Part shown: piece by piece, positions 33,338-44,025 of the stretch
Layout of the letters: every line of letters starts with the position of its first letter
Numbering within the stretch: position 1 is the first letter of the stretch
Source of the DNA: Delphinella strobiligena
Taxonomy: Eukaryota > Ascomycota > Dothideomycetes > Dothideales > Dothioraceae
NCBI GenBank assembly: GCA_009982845.1
Contig: JAADKB010000002.1
Location: 2,542,001 to 2,606,000 of the forward strand
Reading direction: 5' to 3'
DNA length: 64,000 nucleotides
Made by a program: the position numbers and the translations under genes
Notes under the pieces: model-generated
The model's input: only the letters and a program-made list of their open reading frames with translations
Told to the model about the DNA's origin: nothing
Databases searched by the model: none

Positions 33338-34841
33338 TCAGCCGGTACGATCGAAGGCTCGTCCACGGCGTAATCTCCTTGCTATCCTAAGGTATGAAAC
33401 CAAGCGTTCGAATCTCGAGGTGCGGAGTGGAAGAGGTACTAGGTTTACCTCGTCATCTTTGAGTTGCAGGTCCCTATGTAAGGCGTAGCCCAATCGTCTT
33501 TCTGCTCTCAGCTTTTTCAGTCCGTATTGCGCAACCGAACGATCCCAGAAGTCTTCCTGAAATAGTTGTTTGATATAGGCCATGCTGACCGGAAAGGCGT
33601 CCTCGTCGAATACACCATACCTAGCAGGGCTGCCGAGCTCTAGCATCGATCCAACGGGGCCGGTTCGATTTGCACCAGGAAAGTCTTTGATGAACATGCC
33701 GTAAGCACAGGTCAGACTGAATGGATGGGAGCCGATTGGATACCAGTAGCCAGACATAATCTGTTGCTGGAAAGCGCACCCGGTCTCGTCCAATCTATCA
33801 TTGCCGAAATATAGCTCCCGATCTTTGTCCTCAGGATCGTCTGGGGCGATATAATCGATCGCATGACACACTTCATGGCATAAAGCAACAGCCTGACCTC
33901 AGATAAGTGATGAAGAGGATGATGGAGTAGATTGATCTTACCATGAATGCTCGTGTGCGCATCATCGCAGCACGACGGTCCAACTTTGCCTGACCTGCTC
34001 TTGTACAATCGTGTGCGGTATATTGCCCACGAAGAATCGCATAGAACATCTTGTCTATATATACCCGCGATCCCTGGCTACGTTTTCCTCTACCAATATC
34101 CACTGGATAAGTAGTCATCAAGGTTGTATCCGGATTCCCTCCAAATTGCCATTTTATAGTAGCGGCCAACTGTTGAAATGCTTGCTCGACATACAAATTT
34201 TCGCTCCGAGAGTGCCCTGCTACGTGCTCTTCAGTCTTCCGACTCATAGTAAATTTTCTGAGTGGCTTGCGACCTTTCCTCATCGCGTCCGGAGTATTGA
34301 GACGTTCTAAAGGACGAGTGAGTAGCCCAATGAAGAAGGGTCTAACGTAGACGTTTTCTAGGATACGTGTTGCAAGCTTGAGGACAGGAAGTAGTGTGTT
34401 ATACAGACTTGTCGGAATTGGCTCGAACGAGTCCGGAAGCACAAAATTGGCATGTTGCCATATTGGATTGACCTGGTCATTCGGAAAGTAAGGCGCGCTT
34501 GGTAGGTTGGGCTCATTGATATAGCCTTTTCTCATCAGGTTTTCCACGCCAGCATGTCGAAAGGTGAGGTCATCTATATCGCCTGCCGGTTGACCTTTCA
34601 GTGCATCCAACTCAGCCGTGGAAAGCACTTGCCAAGCTGCCGTTTCGATTGTTTTCCGTTGACTAGACGCTTTGAGAGAAAGAGATATGGCGTGAAGCTG
34701 TGTGAACTCGGAAAAAGAAGTCCTGAGGCTTATGCTTCGTGTTTTTCTTTGTTGGCCTGCGTTGGTTCGAAGTGCAGTTGAGGTTCGCCGTTTCCCACAG
34801 AACAAAGCAAGACCAGAACGAAAGCGGAAACCCGTATACAT
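33338..34841 (-). CDS. HExxH metallopeptidase-like orphan
   Basis: Exons 34841-33942 and 33892-33338 (49-base intron) give 484 residues. The ATG at 34841 is chosen because the frame upstream has only non-ATG starts. The second exon opens with AVALCHEVCHAID, a zinc-peptidase HExxH motif, and about 30 residues later DETGCAFQQQI supplies a candidate third-ligand Glu as in gluzincins. The first exon has conserved-looking blocks (SENLYVEQAFQQLAATIKW; RVYIDKMFYAILRGQ). There is no signal peptide, so a cytosolic location is likely. An alternative last intron at 33448-33387 would change the final 30 residues and move the stop to about 33212. No named family recognised; protease activity is inferred from the motif. 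Confidence 0.68.
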
Positions 34842-36028
34842 GGATGTTTGACAAAGGACGATGTACACCTTGTACTTGCGAGTCAAGACCTTGCCGAAGG
34901 GAAGATTGGAAATGGCCCGGATCGAGGAACGAACCTCATGTGCTGTGTTACCATCGTGCGGCAACCTTTATACCAGACAGGCGACCCTGTCCATTCGAGG
35001 CCCAAACCCTTCATGCCTGGATTATACTGCATGCATAGCCTTCTGCGATTGTATGATACTTGAGTGAGATTTGCATTGGTCCGATGCTCGCTTTGTAATG
35101 ATTGATCGCGTCTTATCTAGAGTCCCGCGACTGCAATAGCGCCATTTCGAAGTCGCTTTTTGTTAGCACTTGCCACTTGGGATTACGGGACGCAGAACTT
35201 TCGTCGATGGTACGCTTTTCATCCACGATACCTTTGATCATCATCGCCACGACTCAACAACACAATGGAGGGAGATCGTTAAGTGAGCAGACAGCATAAT
35301 TTAGATCCCGCAAATGTCTGTCCAATGTCGTGTATATGTTTATAGCACTGAAAAGGATGTCGTGATGTTCAAATTCAAGGCTGATTGGACAGCTTGTATT
35401 TCCCGAACGGCCAAAAGTCGTGACTTCGCGTTTGACCCCCAATTCCCAACTCTTTGACCTACAGAACTTTGATCTGGTTCGGCCAATGCAGACAGTTGGA
35501 GCGCTCAACTGCATGATGACGGATACTCCAACCGTTTCCGAAACCTTCGGTTGACTTCGTGTAATCACGACTCCAGCCGATTCTTTTGATACTGAACATT
35601 TGTCAAGACGGACACGCTTTTCTTATCATAACTTCGCACAAAATCACAATTCCGTATATACTCGTCTTGGCAATTCATAAAACAACCCCACCGATGTAAT
35701 TTCCGCGGCAAATCGAGTTAGTGAGACACGATGTGAAATTGCGATGTCCAATATCGCCAGATATGACAGATCTTTTCGCTTCCCCGTGTGTTGTTGGGAG
35801 GATCTGGGTCTCTTCGAAGGGATCGACTTCCATGGCCATTGCAGCTTGTCATTCCAACTGATCCAATTTTCAGCAGCTCACTGCATTTCACGATCCTAAT
35901 TGTGCATCAAGACATTACCGAGTTCTGACAATCTTGTTCAATATCACTGAGACGCACGTCTCACCCAACAACCAATCCACTGGCCCCATCTCATTGATTG
36001 GCAATACATTAGCGCCGTTTGGGGGACC
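34842..36028. promoter_or_regulatory. Intergenic region between divergent genes
   Basis: About 1.2 kb upstream of both the metallopeptidase-like gene and the C2H2 gene. No gene or recognised element was seen; several short frames lack motifs. Confidence 0.4.
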
Positions 36029-38597
36029 ATGGCCAGCGCTGCGTTTGCTGCTCGCCCGATCTGTCCAGACTGTGATATCAGTTGGAATGATGGCGACATC
36101 TTGACGCGGTTGGCGCGGACTCGTCACATTTGCCCAGAGCCGAACTGTGCTTGGGTTGCTGAGGATTGTGATGCATTGCTGGATCATTTTCGGTTCTTCA
36201 GGCATCGACTCGTTTGTGAGGGATGCCATGGTGCTTTCACTAATGCTTCTGAATTAGAGATCCATTTATACACGAATGGTGCTTGCAAGTATTGCAATGT
36301 TCACTTTGATAGTATGGAGGCGTTGGCGGATCATCTTCAATTGCCTAGGGACCAATGTGCTGGATGCGGCTTTCAGGCTTGTGCATCTGGTATCATCGAA
36401 GAACATTGGAAAAAGACTGGACACCGTGTTGTTTGTCAAGATTGCAATGATGACTTTAGGTCTGGAGATGACTTACAGTATCATCTTGATGGCTTTCCGA
36501 ATGCCTGCAGGATCTGCCATATTCATGAGCCGTATCAAGGCCTCATAGAGCATCGCGCAGCTGAACATCTGGAATGTCCCAACTGTCAAATGATTGCCCC
36601 TTCTTATGAAGCACTACAGTCTCATTGGGAAGATACAAAGCACAGATTGATATGTCAAGATTGCATCCAATGGTTTGACACAGCCGAAGACCATGTGTGG
36701 CACCTTAGGGAACAAGCGGCTTGCAACCAATGTCATCAGCACCACTTTGACCAAGAGGATCTTGCAGAGCATACACTCGTTGCTACACATCCGGTGACCT
36801 GCATGTCATGCTTGGAAGAATTTTCGGACGGGGCAGCGCTCAAGAGCCACTTGCGGGACGTATTGGCGTGCAAGGTCTGCAACGAGCATTGCTTTCGTGC
36901 GGACATACTCGAAAAGGTATGATATTCCACATCCTGAAGCATCTCATCTGATCAATTGTAGCACTGTGCCCAAGAAAACCATACTCTGTACTGTAGAGGC
37001 TGCTTCGTCTCTGTTGCAGATGGTAGGGCTCTCCAGGCTCATCTCAAGAAAGCAAAAGCTTGTCTTTTCTGCCATGACCATTTTGACAACAAACAAGCGT
37101 TGAAACTGGTGTGTCCGGAGATATGATACTCAGAAGACATCAAATAGTTGACGCGATGACAGCACCTGAGTATCAGCGGCCACAAAAGCACAACAACCAG
37201 AAAGAGCAAAAGCGGCAAAGACAACACCCTGGAAGAAGCTCGCCCTGCAACCAGCTCTACTCAGGAAGAGAGTTTCAATCGCGGCACACCTGATCGAGAT
37301 GATGCTGATTGGGTACGTGGTTTTGACACCTAGGAAACACAGCTAATTCTGACCATCTTGTGAACAGGAACTACCTGGTGCCCACCGTGGTCATCGGCTG
37401 AATCCTGCAGTGAGCGTACAAATGAGGAAGAAAAGATCGACTTCCCAGTTCAAAGCAAAGCGATCGGCGTCGGAGGGCTTCAAAAAATTGTTCGAGGTCC
37501 CGGATGGCCGGCCAACGAAGAGTTCTTCTCCGCCTCCTCCAGTGCCAAAGCTAAGAAATGGGGGTTTGCCTTCTCTGCTTCCAGCGCCGCCGCCGCCGCC
37601 CAACAGAGATTCTTCTTCGCCTCAGCCTATGCCATCACCAAGCAAGGAGATGTCTCCGGCCTTGCCTCCCGCACCGCCACCACATCTGACACCTCCGATC
37701 GGTTACCCTTCTCCAAAAGCCACTCCAGCGCAGAGATTGCAAGCCATCAATGACACAGCAGCGAGTGGGCATTCTCAAAGGACGGTCATCAAGCAAGAAC
37801 AACGTTCCCCTCTCAGCAATTGGCAAATCTGCTCCGAAGCCTCCTCACTGAGTTCGCCACGCCAATCCCAGATTCTAGAAACCGTCAAAGACGATGACGA
37901 CGACGACGTAGCTGACGAGGAAAGGAAAAGAAACAGACCAACCTACATCTGCTCGTACTGCGCCGCCGAAGCCACAAACCAAGACGACATGCAAAAGCAT
38001 CTCCTAATCCACCTCCCCTTCTCCTTCACTTGCCCCCTCTCATCAAACCACGGCTACTTCTCCTCCTTCCGCCGCATGCTAGAACACGTAGAGCAAACCT
38101 GCCACCCCAACGCCCGCCGCCGTCTCTACCGCCGCGTCGCCCGTCTCCCCTTCGCAAACGACCTAATGTTCGAATGGGCACGAGAAACCCATCTCACCCA
38201 CCCCTCCTCCGCCGAAGCCGAAGACCATCCCCCTCGCACCACCATCGCATCCAGAGAATGGAAAGACACGATCAAAGGAAGCTTAAAAGGCTCGTTGCGC
38301 TCACCCAGCAAGTCTCTCAAGGCAAGGAGCACCAGCTACAGCAACAACAGCATCAACAGCGTCAGAAAAGAAAAAGAAAGAATAAGCATAGGCGGCACAC
38401 CCAGCCGTCCATTCTTCTGTCGCTGCTGCAGTGTCACCCGTAAATACGCTTCTCTGGGCGGACTGATCCAGCATTTGGAAAGTGAAGCTTGCACCGATGG
38501 CTTGTTCAGTGAGCATGTTTTTGGCTTGGCAAAGGCGTTGAGTAAGGATGAGGTGCTCAGCAGTAGTGGTACTGATTATTACGTCCGGGAGGGGTGA
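36029..38597 (+). CDS. Large multi-C2H2 zinc-finger protein (paralogue A)
   Basis: Exons 36029-36916, 36962-37108, 37163-37312 and 37368-38597 (introns 45, 54 and 55 bases, all phase 0) give 804 residues. The first 340 residues are a string of degenerate C2H2-type fingers, roughly every 25 residues, with C-x2-C then H-x3-5-H: CPDCDISW, CEGCHGAF, CKYCNVHF, CQDCNDDF, CRICHIHE, CNQCHQHH, CMSCLEEF, CKVCNEHC, CRGCFVSV, CLFCHDHF. A basic Pro-rich linker (LFEVPDGRPTKSSSPPPPVP) follows, then a C-terminal pair of fingers at CSYCAAEATNQDDMQKH and CRCCSVTRKYASLGGLIQH. It probably binds nucleic acid or protein partners in the nucleus. It is paralogous to the inverted gene at 39707-42359; they share finger order and the position of the first intron. 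Confidence 0.82.
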
Positions 38598-39217
38598 GTT
38601 TTTGTATGAGTATGAGTATGTGTATGTGTACGATGATTATGGTGGGGGAGAATGTGTTTGTAATATTTTATTCCAGTTGAGTCCAGGCGGTGGTTTGGGG
38701 GAATGATGCAGAGGAACGATTGTACTTTGGACGTTTCGAGGGTGGTTGTCTTCGCATTTGATTGAATTTCAACTCAGATTGTTCACTGTAGAGCGACCCC
38801 ACCTCTCCATTCCTCAGCCACCTTATTTGGCCTTTGACCATCGACCTGACGAGACGAGACGATCGATACCAGATGAAAGGTGGATTATCTTACCGAGTAC
38901 CGACGATCGAATATGAGTTGATTCGTGCTTGGACGCCATGTAAAAGACAAAAATAATGCACAAAGCAGGGTCAGTCGGGTGTCTGAGCAACAAAGTCGTT
39001 ATTGGAGATGCTGACAGCTCAAAATAGCATAACGTCACGTGTCGAATGCCAGGTTCATACCATTGGATATTACTGATCATGGAAAGAGTCATTTATCTCA
39101 AGCTGCTGGTAGGGTACATATTTTGATGAAGGAAAATCCAAGTATAAGTCAACCGCCCTTTCCTCAATCTGACCCATAACTCTGCTCTTCCCCACGACTT
39201 GTCTGGTGGAGAAGCAG
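38598..39217. other. Intergenic region
   Basis: Starts with a GTATGAGTATGAGTATGTGTATG short tandem after the paralogue A stop. No coding region supported. Confidence 0.4.
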
Positions 39218-39604
39218 TCATACTCCATGACTAAGCTCCGCCTTAAGATGCTGGAAATCGTCAATGTGGTCTTGGTTCCCATTTCGAATGCATTTGTTCC
39301 AATGCGCGAACACATTCCTGGGGCTGTTACAGGCGCTATGGCAAACTGGGCAAGAGAAACGTGGCACCCTGAACTTCAACTTTCCCATGCCGTCCTTTTT
39401 CTTGCGCTTATTCTTCTCGCTGCAAATCAAAGCGACTTCAGTCTTGACGCCCTTAGCACAGAGCGCGAGAGGACCAGGAAGATCTAACAAGCGGCGCATG
39501 GCACTTTTTTCCAAGGCGGCAGGGGAGTGGCGACTAGTCGAAATGTGTGTCCACAAGTCTTTCAAGGGTATCTTTTTTTTGCAGACCGAAATCGGGCAGT
39601 CCAT
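39218..39604 (-). CDS. Small protein with two C2H2-like fingers
   Basis: 128 residues from the ATG at 39604 (MDCPISVCKKKIPL). The first motif is C-x4-C followed by LWTHISTSRH, the second is CPVCHSACNSPRNVFAHWNKC, a C-x2-C with His and Cys downstream. A Lys-rich patch (EKNKRKKKDG) lies between. It sits between the two large zinc-finger paralogues on the same strand as paralogue B and could be a fragment or a diverged relative of that family. The frame continues upstream only with a GTG, so the start is the first ATG. Confidence 0.5.
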   Translation of the reverse strand: MDCPISVCKKKIPLKDLWTHISTSRHSPAALEKSAMRRLLDLPGPLALCAKGVKTEVALICSEKNKRKKKDGMGKLKFRVPRFSCPVCHSACNSPRNVFAHWNKCIRNGNQDHIDDFQHLKAELSHGV

Positions 39605-39706
39605 CTCCTCTACCTGCCGGTCACGATCCGAGCCGGCACCATTATATGAGGCAGATTGCACCCCGGGAGGGGTAGACTAGATAGTAATCAACAGATGATA
39701 ACATGG

Positions 39707-42359
39707 CTAGAAGATGTCGTTCTACAGAAGCAATGTATGTCAGGAACGAATTGAGATTGTCCACTTACTGGTTTAATGGTCCATCCAAGATGTAGAATCA
39801 TTTCCTTAGCAATACCGGTGTGGTCGCCGCTGTGTTTCTTGGCTTGCCGCTGAAGATGCCTGAACAGACTTGCCAGAGTTCTAAAGTGCGCGTCACAATC
39901 TGGGCAGCGGCAGATAGGGAGCACACGGCCTTCATGATAATTATTCGCGTTTTCAATGGTGGAGCAGGCCACAGCAGACTCTACTGTGGTTGAAGGAAGA
40001 AGAACCTGAAGGTGCGCAGGGAAGCGAAAGAGTGGTTGGACGGCAGCACGTTTCTGATACTCTGTATGATTTGTCTTGCATAACAGATCAGGCCAGACCT
40101 TACTGAACTTGATGTATCTATGGTTGCAGTCATCGCAGTTGCAGTACTTGACTAGGGGTTTGTCGAATGTGTCGTATCTTGCAAGCTGGAGAATATCCTC
40201 AGAGCCTGAATCTGAGCCTGATTCAAGTCCATAGTGTTCGTGGGTAAACTCTCCAGAAGACTCTGTCTTGATCGGGACAGGATGACCGGAGGCGTGGCGA
40301 TGTCTCATCAAGTCAGCGTTGGTGCTGTGGTGAGCATGACATTCCACGCAGGTGAATAGCAGCTTGAAATGGGTGTTCAACTGATCCTTGTCTTCGAACA
40401 CTGCTCTGCAACTCTTACAAGAGGGTGCATGTCCAGTAGCGATGAAGTGGGATCGCAGATATTCAAAATTGGAGAAATGGATGTGACACGTCAAGCAGGC
40501 ATGCTTGGAACTGAGATGTTCCCTGAATAGATCAACTGAGTCGAATCTGGTAAGACAGCCGAAGCACATGGAGATGTGACCGGTCTCGTCGCAGTGCTCG
40601 GCATATGAGGGAAAATCTTGGTGATGGTTGTGGCAGTCTAGGCAGGTGAAATTTTGAGGGAAATGCTGACGTATTCTGGTTCCTTGAATATCTTGCTTCG
40701 CATTATCGCATCCCTTGCAGATGCAATTGTGTGAAGCCACCAAACAATGCTCGATTAGTTCGTACGGAGAATCATGATGGCGGCTGCAGGTACTGCAAGA
40801 GTGCGAATCAATTGCATGAGTCTGAAGTTCTTGAGCAGTGCTGAACAGTCCGCGCAATCCGATGTCCCAACATCCGCGGCATAAATGCGCATGACCAGTA
40901 GCCAAACAATGTCTAATGAGGTCCTCAGGATTGACGTGATGTTCATTGCAGCCGAAGCAGACGTTGTTCAGCGTGACATGAATGGAAAATTCGTTACTGT
41001 CTTTGAATGTTTCCTTGCATGATTTGCAACGCAGACCTTGGTCTTCATTACGAAGAAGCACAGAACGTTGGGCAGCTGATTCCGCGAGTCCACCCACGCA
41101 CTTGACCATTCCCGTGTTATCACGAGGGCCCTGAACATCAGGAACGTCCAAGTCGGCTTGCACTGACGCTCTCTCGGAGTGACCAGGAAGCCTGACACTG
41201 ATATACCTCGATGGCTCAGTAAATAAAGTTTCTGGTCCCGTTGTCGGGGGTGTCAAAGTCTTGTGCGCCTGACCTTGTGGTGGAACGATTGAAGGCTCTT
41301 TGTCTAAGGGCTTCGGGGCTTTGGAGTCCATGGCCGACGTAACGATTCCGGGGCCATGCGCCCTGGCTTGGTGAAAGGTAAGCTCGTCCTCCCGTGAGGC
41401 GGTGGTAGTGCATTCAGGGCGTTTGAGTAGATGTCTGGAGGTCAGATGATGTCTGACTAAACCTTTGTCAAGACGATGGTGAGAAGTATAGACCTGGCAA
41501 GCATGTTCTTGTTCGAGATGCTACTGCAAGTTAGCGAGAACGAGATCAATCACACGCTTTTACTCACATGCTTCAATATGTTTCGATCTCCGAAATGCTG
41601 GTAGCAACCAAGGCATGTCACCTTGATGAGCAGATGGGTTTGTAGCTCCTCATTGTTCTCACACACAGCCTGACATTCTTCATCGTGGCATAATGCCGCA
41701 TGGCCGGTCTCCTTGAAATGTCGCTCCAGACCCTCGACATTAAAAGCTTGTATCGGACATGTGGGACAGCGAAAGTGAGTCCAAGTCTGATGGGTGCGCA
41801 GATCCAACTCTTCAAGATCGGCAGAGTGGACATGGCATATGTTGCATGCTCCTACACCTTCACTTGCAAGGTGCGTTGTCAAATCATGTTGGAAAGGATA
41901 TTGCTGGTTGCAGCCAAAGCAGAATGAATCATGCTTGAGAGCCTTCATGTGCGCGCGGAAAGCCTCAAGCGTACAAGACTGGACACCACATGTCTTGCAG
42001 ACATATGGCTGTGCTGAAGCATGTGTTTCAAGATCTTCCACAGTGGCGTGATGCTTGTGGCAGATCTTGCAGCTCAATGCTTCCATCTTGTGGAGCTCCA
42101 GGTCCGTGTTGCTGATAAACCCTGCAGCACATCCTTTGCAGACAAAGACGTGTCCACTGAGACGCCAATGGACGACAAGGGCCTTGCAGTCAGGTGCAAC
42201 CCAGCGACAGACGGGGCAAAAGTGCCGTGCCCGCGCAGCGTGAACAATGGAATCGCCATCGAAGATGTGTTGAGAACACGTACCGCAGATGGAGTTAACC
42301 ATGTCAGCGATCTGATTGTGTGTTGTGCATTGATAGTAGGACTCTGAAGGGAGGAACAT
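39707..42359 (-). CDS. Large multi-C2H2 zinc-finger protein (paralogue B)
   Basis: Exons 42359-41568, 41520-39769 and 39721-39707 (introns of 47 bases each) give 852 residues. The first splice (CTAAC branch, GTAG acceptor) joins NILKH to HLEQEHACQ. More than fifteen degenerate C2H2 units are visible, for example CPVCRWVAPDCKALVVHW, CKGCAAGFISNTDLELH, CKICHKHHATVEDLETH, CFGCNQQYPFQHDLTTH, CKSCKETFKDSNEFSIH and CPDCDAHFRTLASLFRH. Many start in alternating CxxC and HxxxH layouts as in paralogue A, and the N-terminal blocks align (ICxxC, RARHFCP versus RTRHICP). The Met at 42302 (MVNSICGTC) matches the start of paralogue A and is an alternative start. It probably acts in the nucleus; targets unknown. 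Confidence 0.8.
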
Positions 42360-43131
42360 CAACTAAAGAGTGTCACAGACACAAAAAGAAAGCCGCACGC
42401 GTTCGTCGCGCTAAATTTGTCCACCGACGAACGCGTTCATGACAGCCTTGCTCGTTGACAAGGAGAAAGTGGATAATCTCAACGATGGAGACGTCCTGAG
42501 CCGTCACAAAGCGGATGATCTTTGAACAGACTCGTGATCAGATACCCAATGATGTGGCAATCGGGGGGTTTCTGGCGATGAAACGTCCTCGCCCTCGCGG
42601 CCGTCGGTGTTTTCGACACGATCAAGTACAACCTTGAATGCTGTTGATCATCAAAGCTGGGAAGCTTGCAGATTGGACACGGAACGGAAGTTGAAATTGA
42701 GAGACGTCAAGGTGAACGCGCAACATGGTAGAACAAACACAGAAGGAGCGCGAGTGCCAAGACATCAGGATGGCAGTCGGAATTCGCTTTCACTGCCTGA
42801 ATCGCTGGTCGCCTGGTTCTGTAATCAATGAGAATCTGGGAGTAATCGCATAGCACGAGGGCACCATTTACATGGAATGCAAGCAAAGAGAAGATACAAA
42901 CCACTAGATCCACTCCCTTCATATCTATCAGCCAGACTGCCAAAGACCAAATCATCGCTCTTGATCGTCTGGTACCCTAATTAGAAACTCACTACTCATC
43001 ATCCCATGACTGATCCTACTTCATATTTGACCGAATATCACGCGATCGCGATTGACTTGTCAAGGATCAATGGCCGCTCAGGGTCAAATGTCTTTGTTCG
43101 ACTGCTTGGACCATCTCTCTCTTACACCAAA
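42360..43131. other. Intergenic region
   Basis: Begins with a near-palindromic ACGCGTTCGTCG / CGACGAACGCGT pair at about 42398-42436. No gene supported. Confidence 0.4.
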
Positions 43132-43551
43132 TCACTTTGCTGGTTGCTTCCCGAGAGCGCGATCACTCAATCCAGCTTGTGAAGATTGCTGCATGTGATC
43201 TGACATGAGATGTCTCTGCTCCTCAAACCGGCGAACTCGCTGTCTCCTCTGCGTCTTGGAGAGGCCTAGAAATGGATCTGGACCAGACTCGGCCGCCTCA
43301 TTCTCCAACCGAAGCCGTGCCTGTCGACGCTCCTCATACAAATGGCCACCAGGCAACTCTCCATCGCTATCATCCTCGGGATCAGAACCGAATAGCACTC
43401 CCGCGTTCCATTCTCCGTCGGGAGGTGGAACCTGAGCGACACCGTGGTCTCGCATATCTCTTGAGAAAGCCTCGACTAGGCGGAATGGGAACGCTCGTGG
43501 GAGGTCTCTCAGCTGGTTCAACCTTGATATGAGGTTCTTTCGAAGAGTCAT
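43132..43551 (-). CDS. Short unrecognised protein
   Basis: 139 residues from the ATG at 43551 (MTLRKNLISRLNQLRDLP). Charged, with an acidic patch (FGSDPEDDSDGELPGG) and a basic Arg-rich helix (KTQRRQRVRRFEEQRH). A second open frame (43675 to 43382) overlaps the first part, starts MSFAAPLIPTRQEE and also reads like protein, so the true start or splicing is unclear. No family recognised. Confidence 0.4.
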   Translation of the reverse strand: MTLRKNLISRLNQLRDLPRAFPFRLVEAFSRDMRDHGVAQVPPPDGEWNAGVLFGSDPEDDSDGELPGGHLYEERRQARLRLENEAAESGPDPFLGLSKTQRRQRVRRFEEQRHLMSDHMQQSSQAGLSDRALGKQPAK

Positions 43552-44025
43552 TTTGGTATAGTCCGCAGAGTGAGAGGGAATCTGGTACAAGCTGAAAGGT
43601 GTGCCTCTCAAGCTCTCCTCTTGCCTCGAAAAATTCTTCTTGGCGGGTAGGAATCAGAGGAGCGGCAAAAGACATGGCCCAGGTGTATCTGTCACCAACC
43701 CCTCTGGTCTCCTGAAGCTCAGGCGAAGAGAGGGTGATCGTACTTATGTCGTGTTCGACCAAGCGGGTTCCTTGCCACCCCCAAGACGCAGCTGCAGGGC
43801 CGACATCACTCTGGCGAGGCACATGGTGGTCCCGGAAGTAGCGCAATCGATGGTTTATAAAGGTTTCGCGTGGGAATAGAGAATACACATTGCTGTGGGA
43901 GATAGTATTGAGTAGAGACGAATTTGCCACACAGCAAAGCAAAGCGCGGAGAGGGATGTCCTCAGTGCAGAAGATACTGAGAATCGTCTCTGCCTTGCCA
44001 AACCGGGTGATCTAAGAATGGTCAG
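43552..44025. other. Intergenic / possible 5' exon region
   Basis: Holds the overlapping frame noted for the 43132 gene. Nothing else supported. Confidence 0.35.

Noticed and set aside
33395..33420. tRNA B-box-like GTTCGAATC
   Set aside because: No matching A box or acceptor stem upstream; it lies at the 3' end of the metallopeptidase-like gene.
36897..37293. Two short overlapping plus-strand frames
   Set aside because: They are out-of-frame shadows across introns 1 and 2 of zinc-finger paralogue A.
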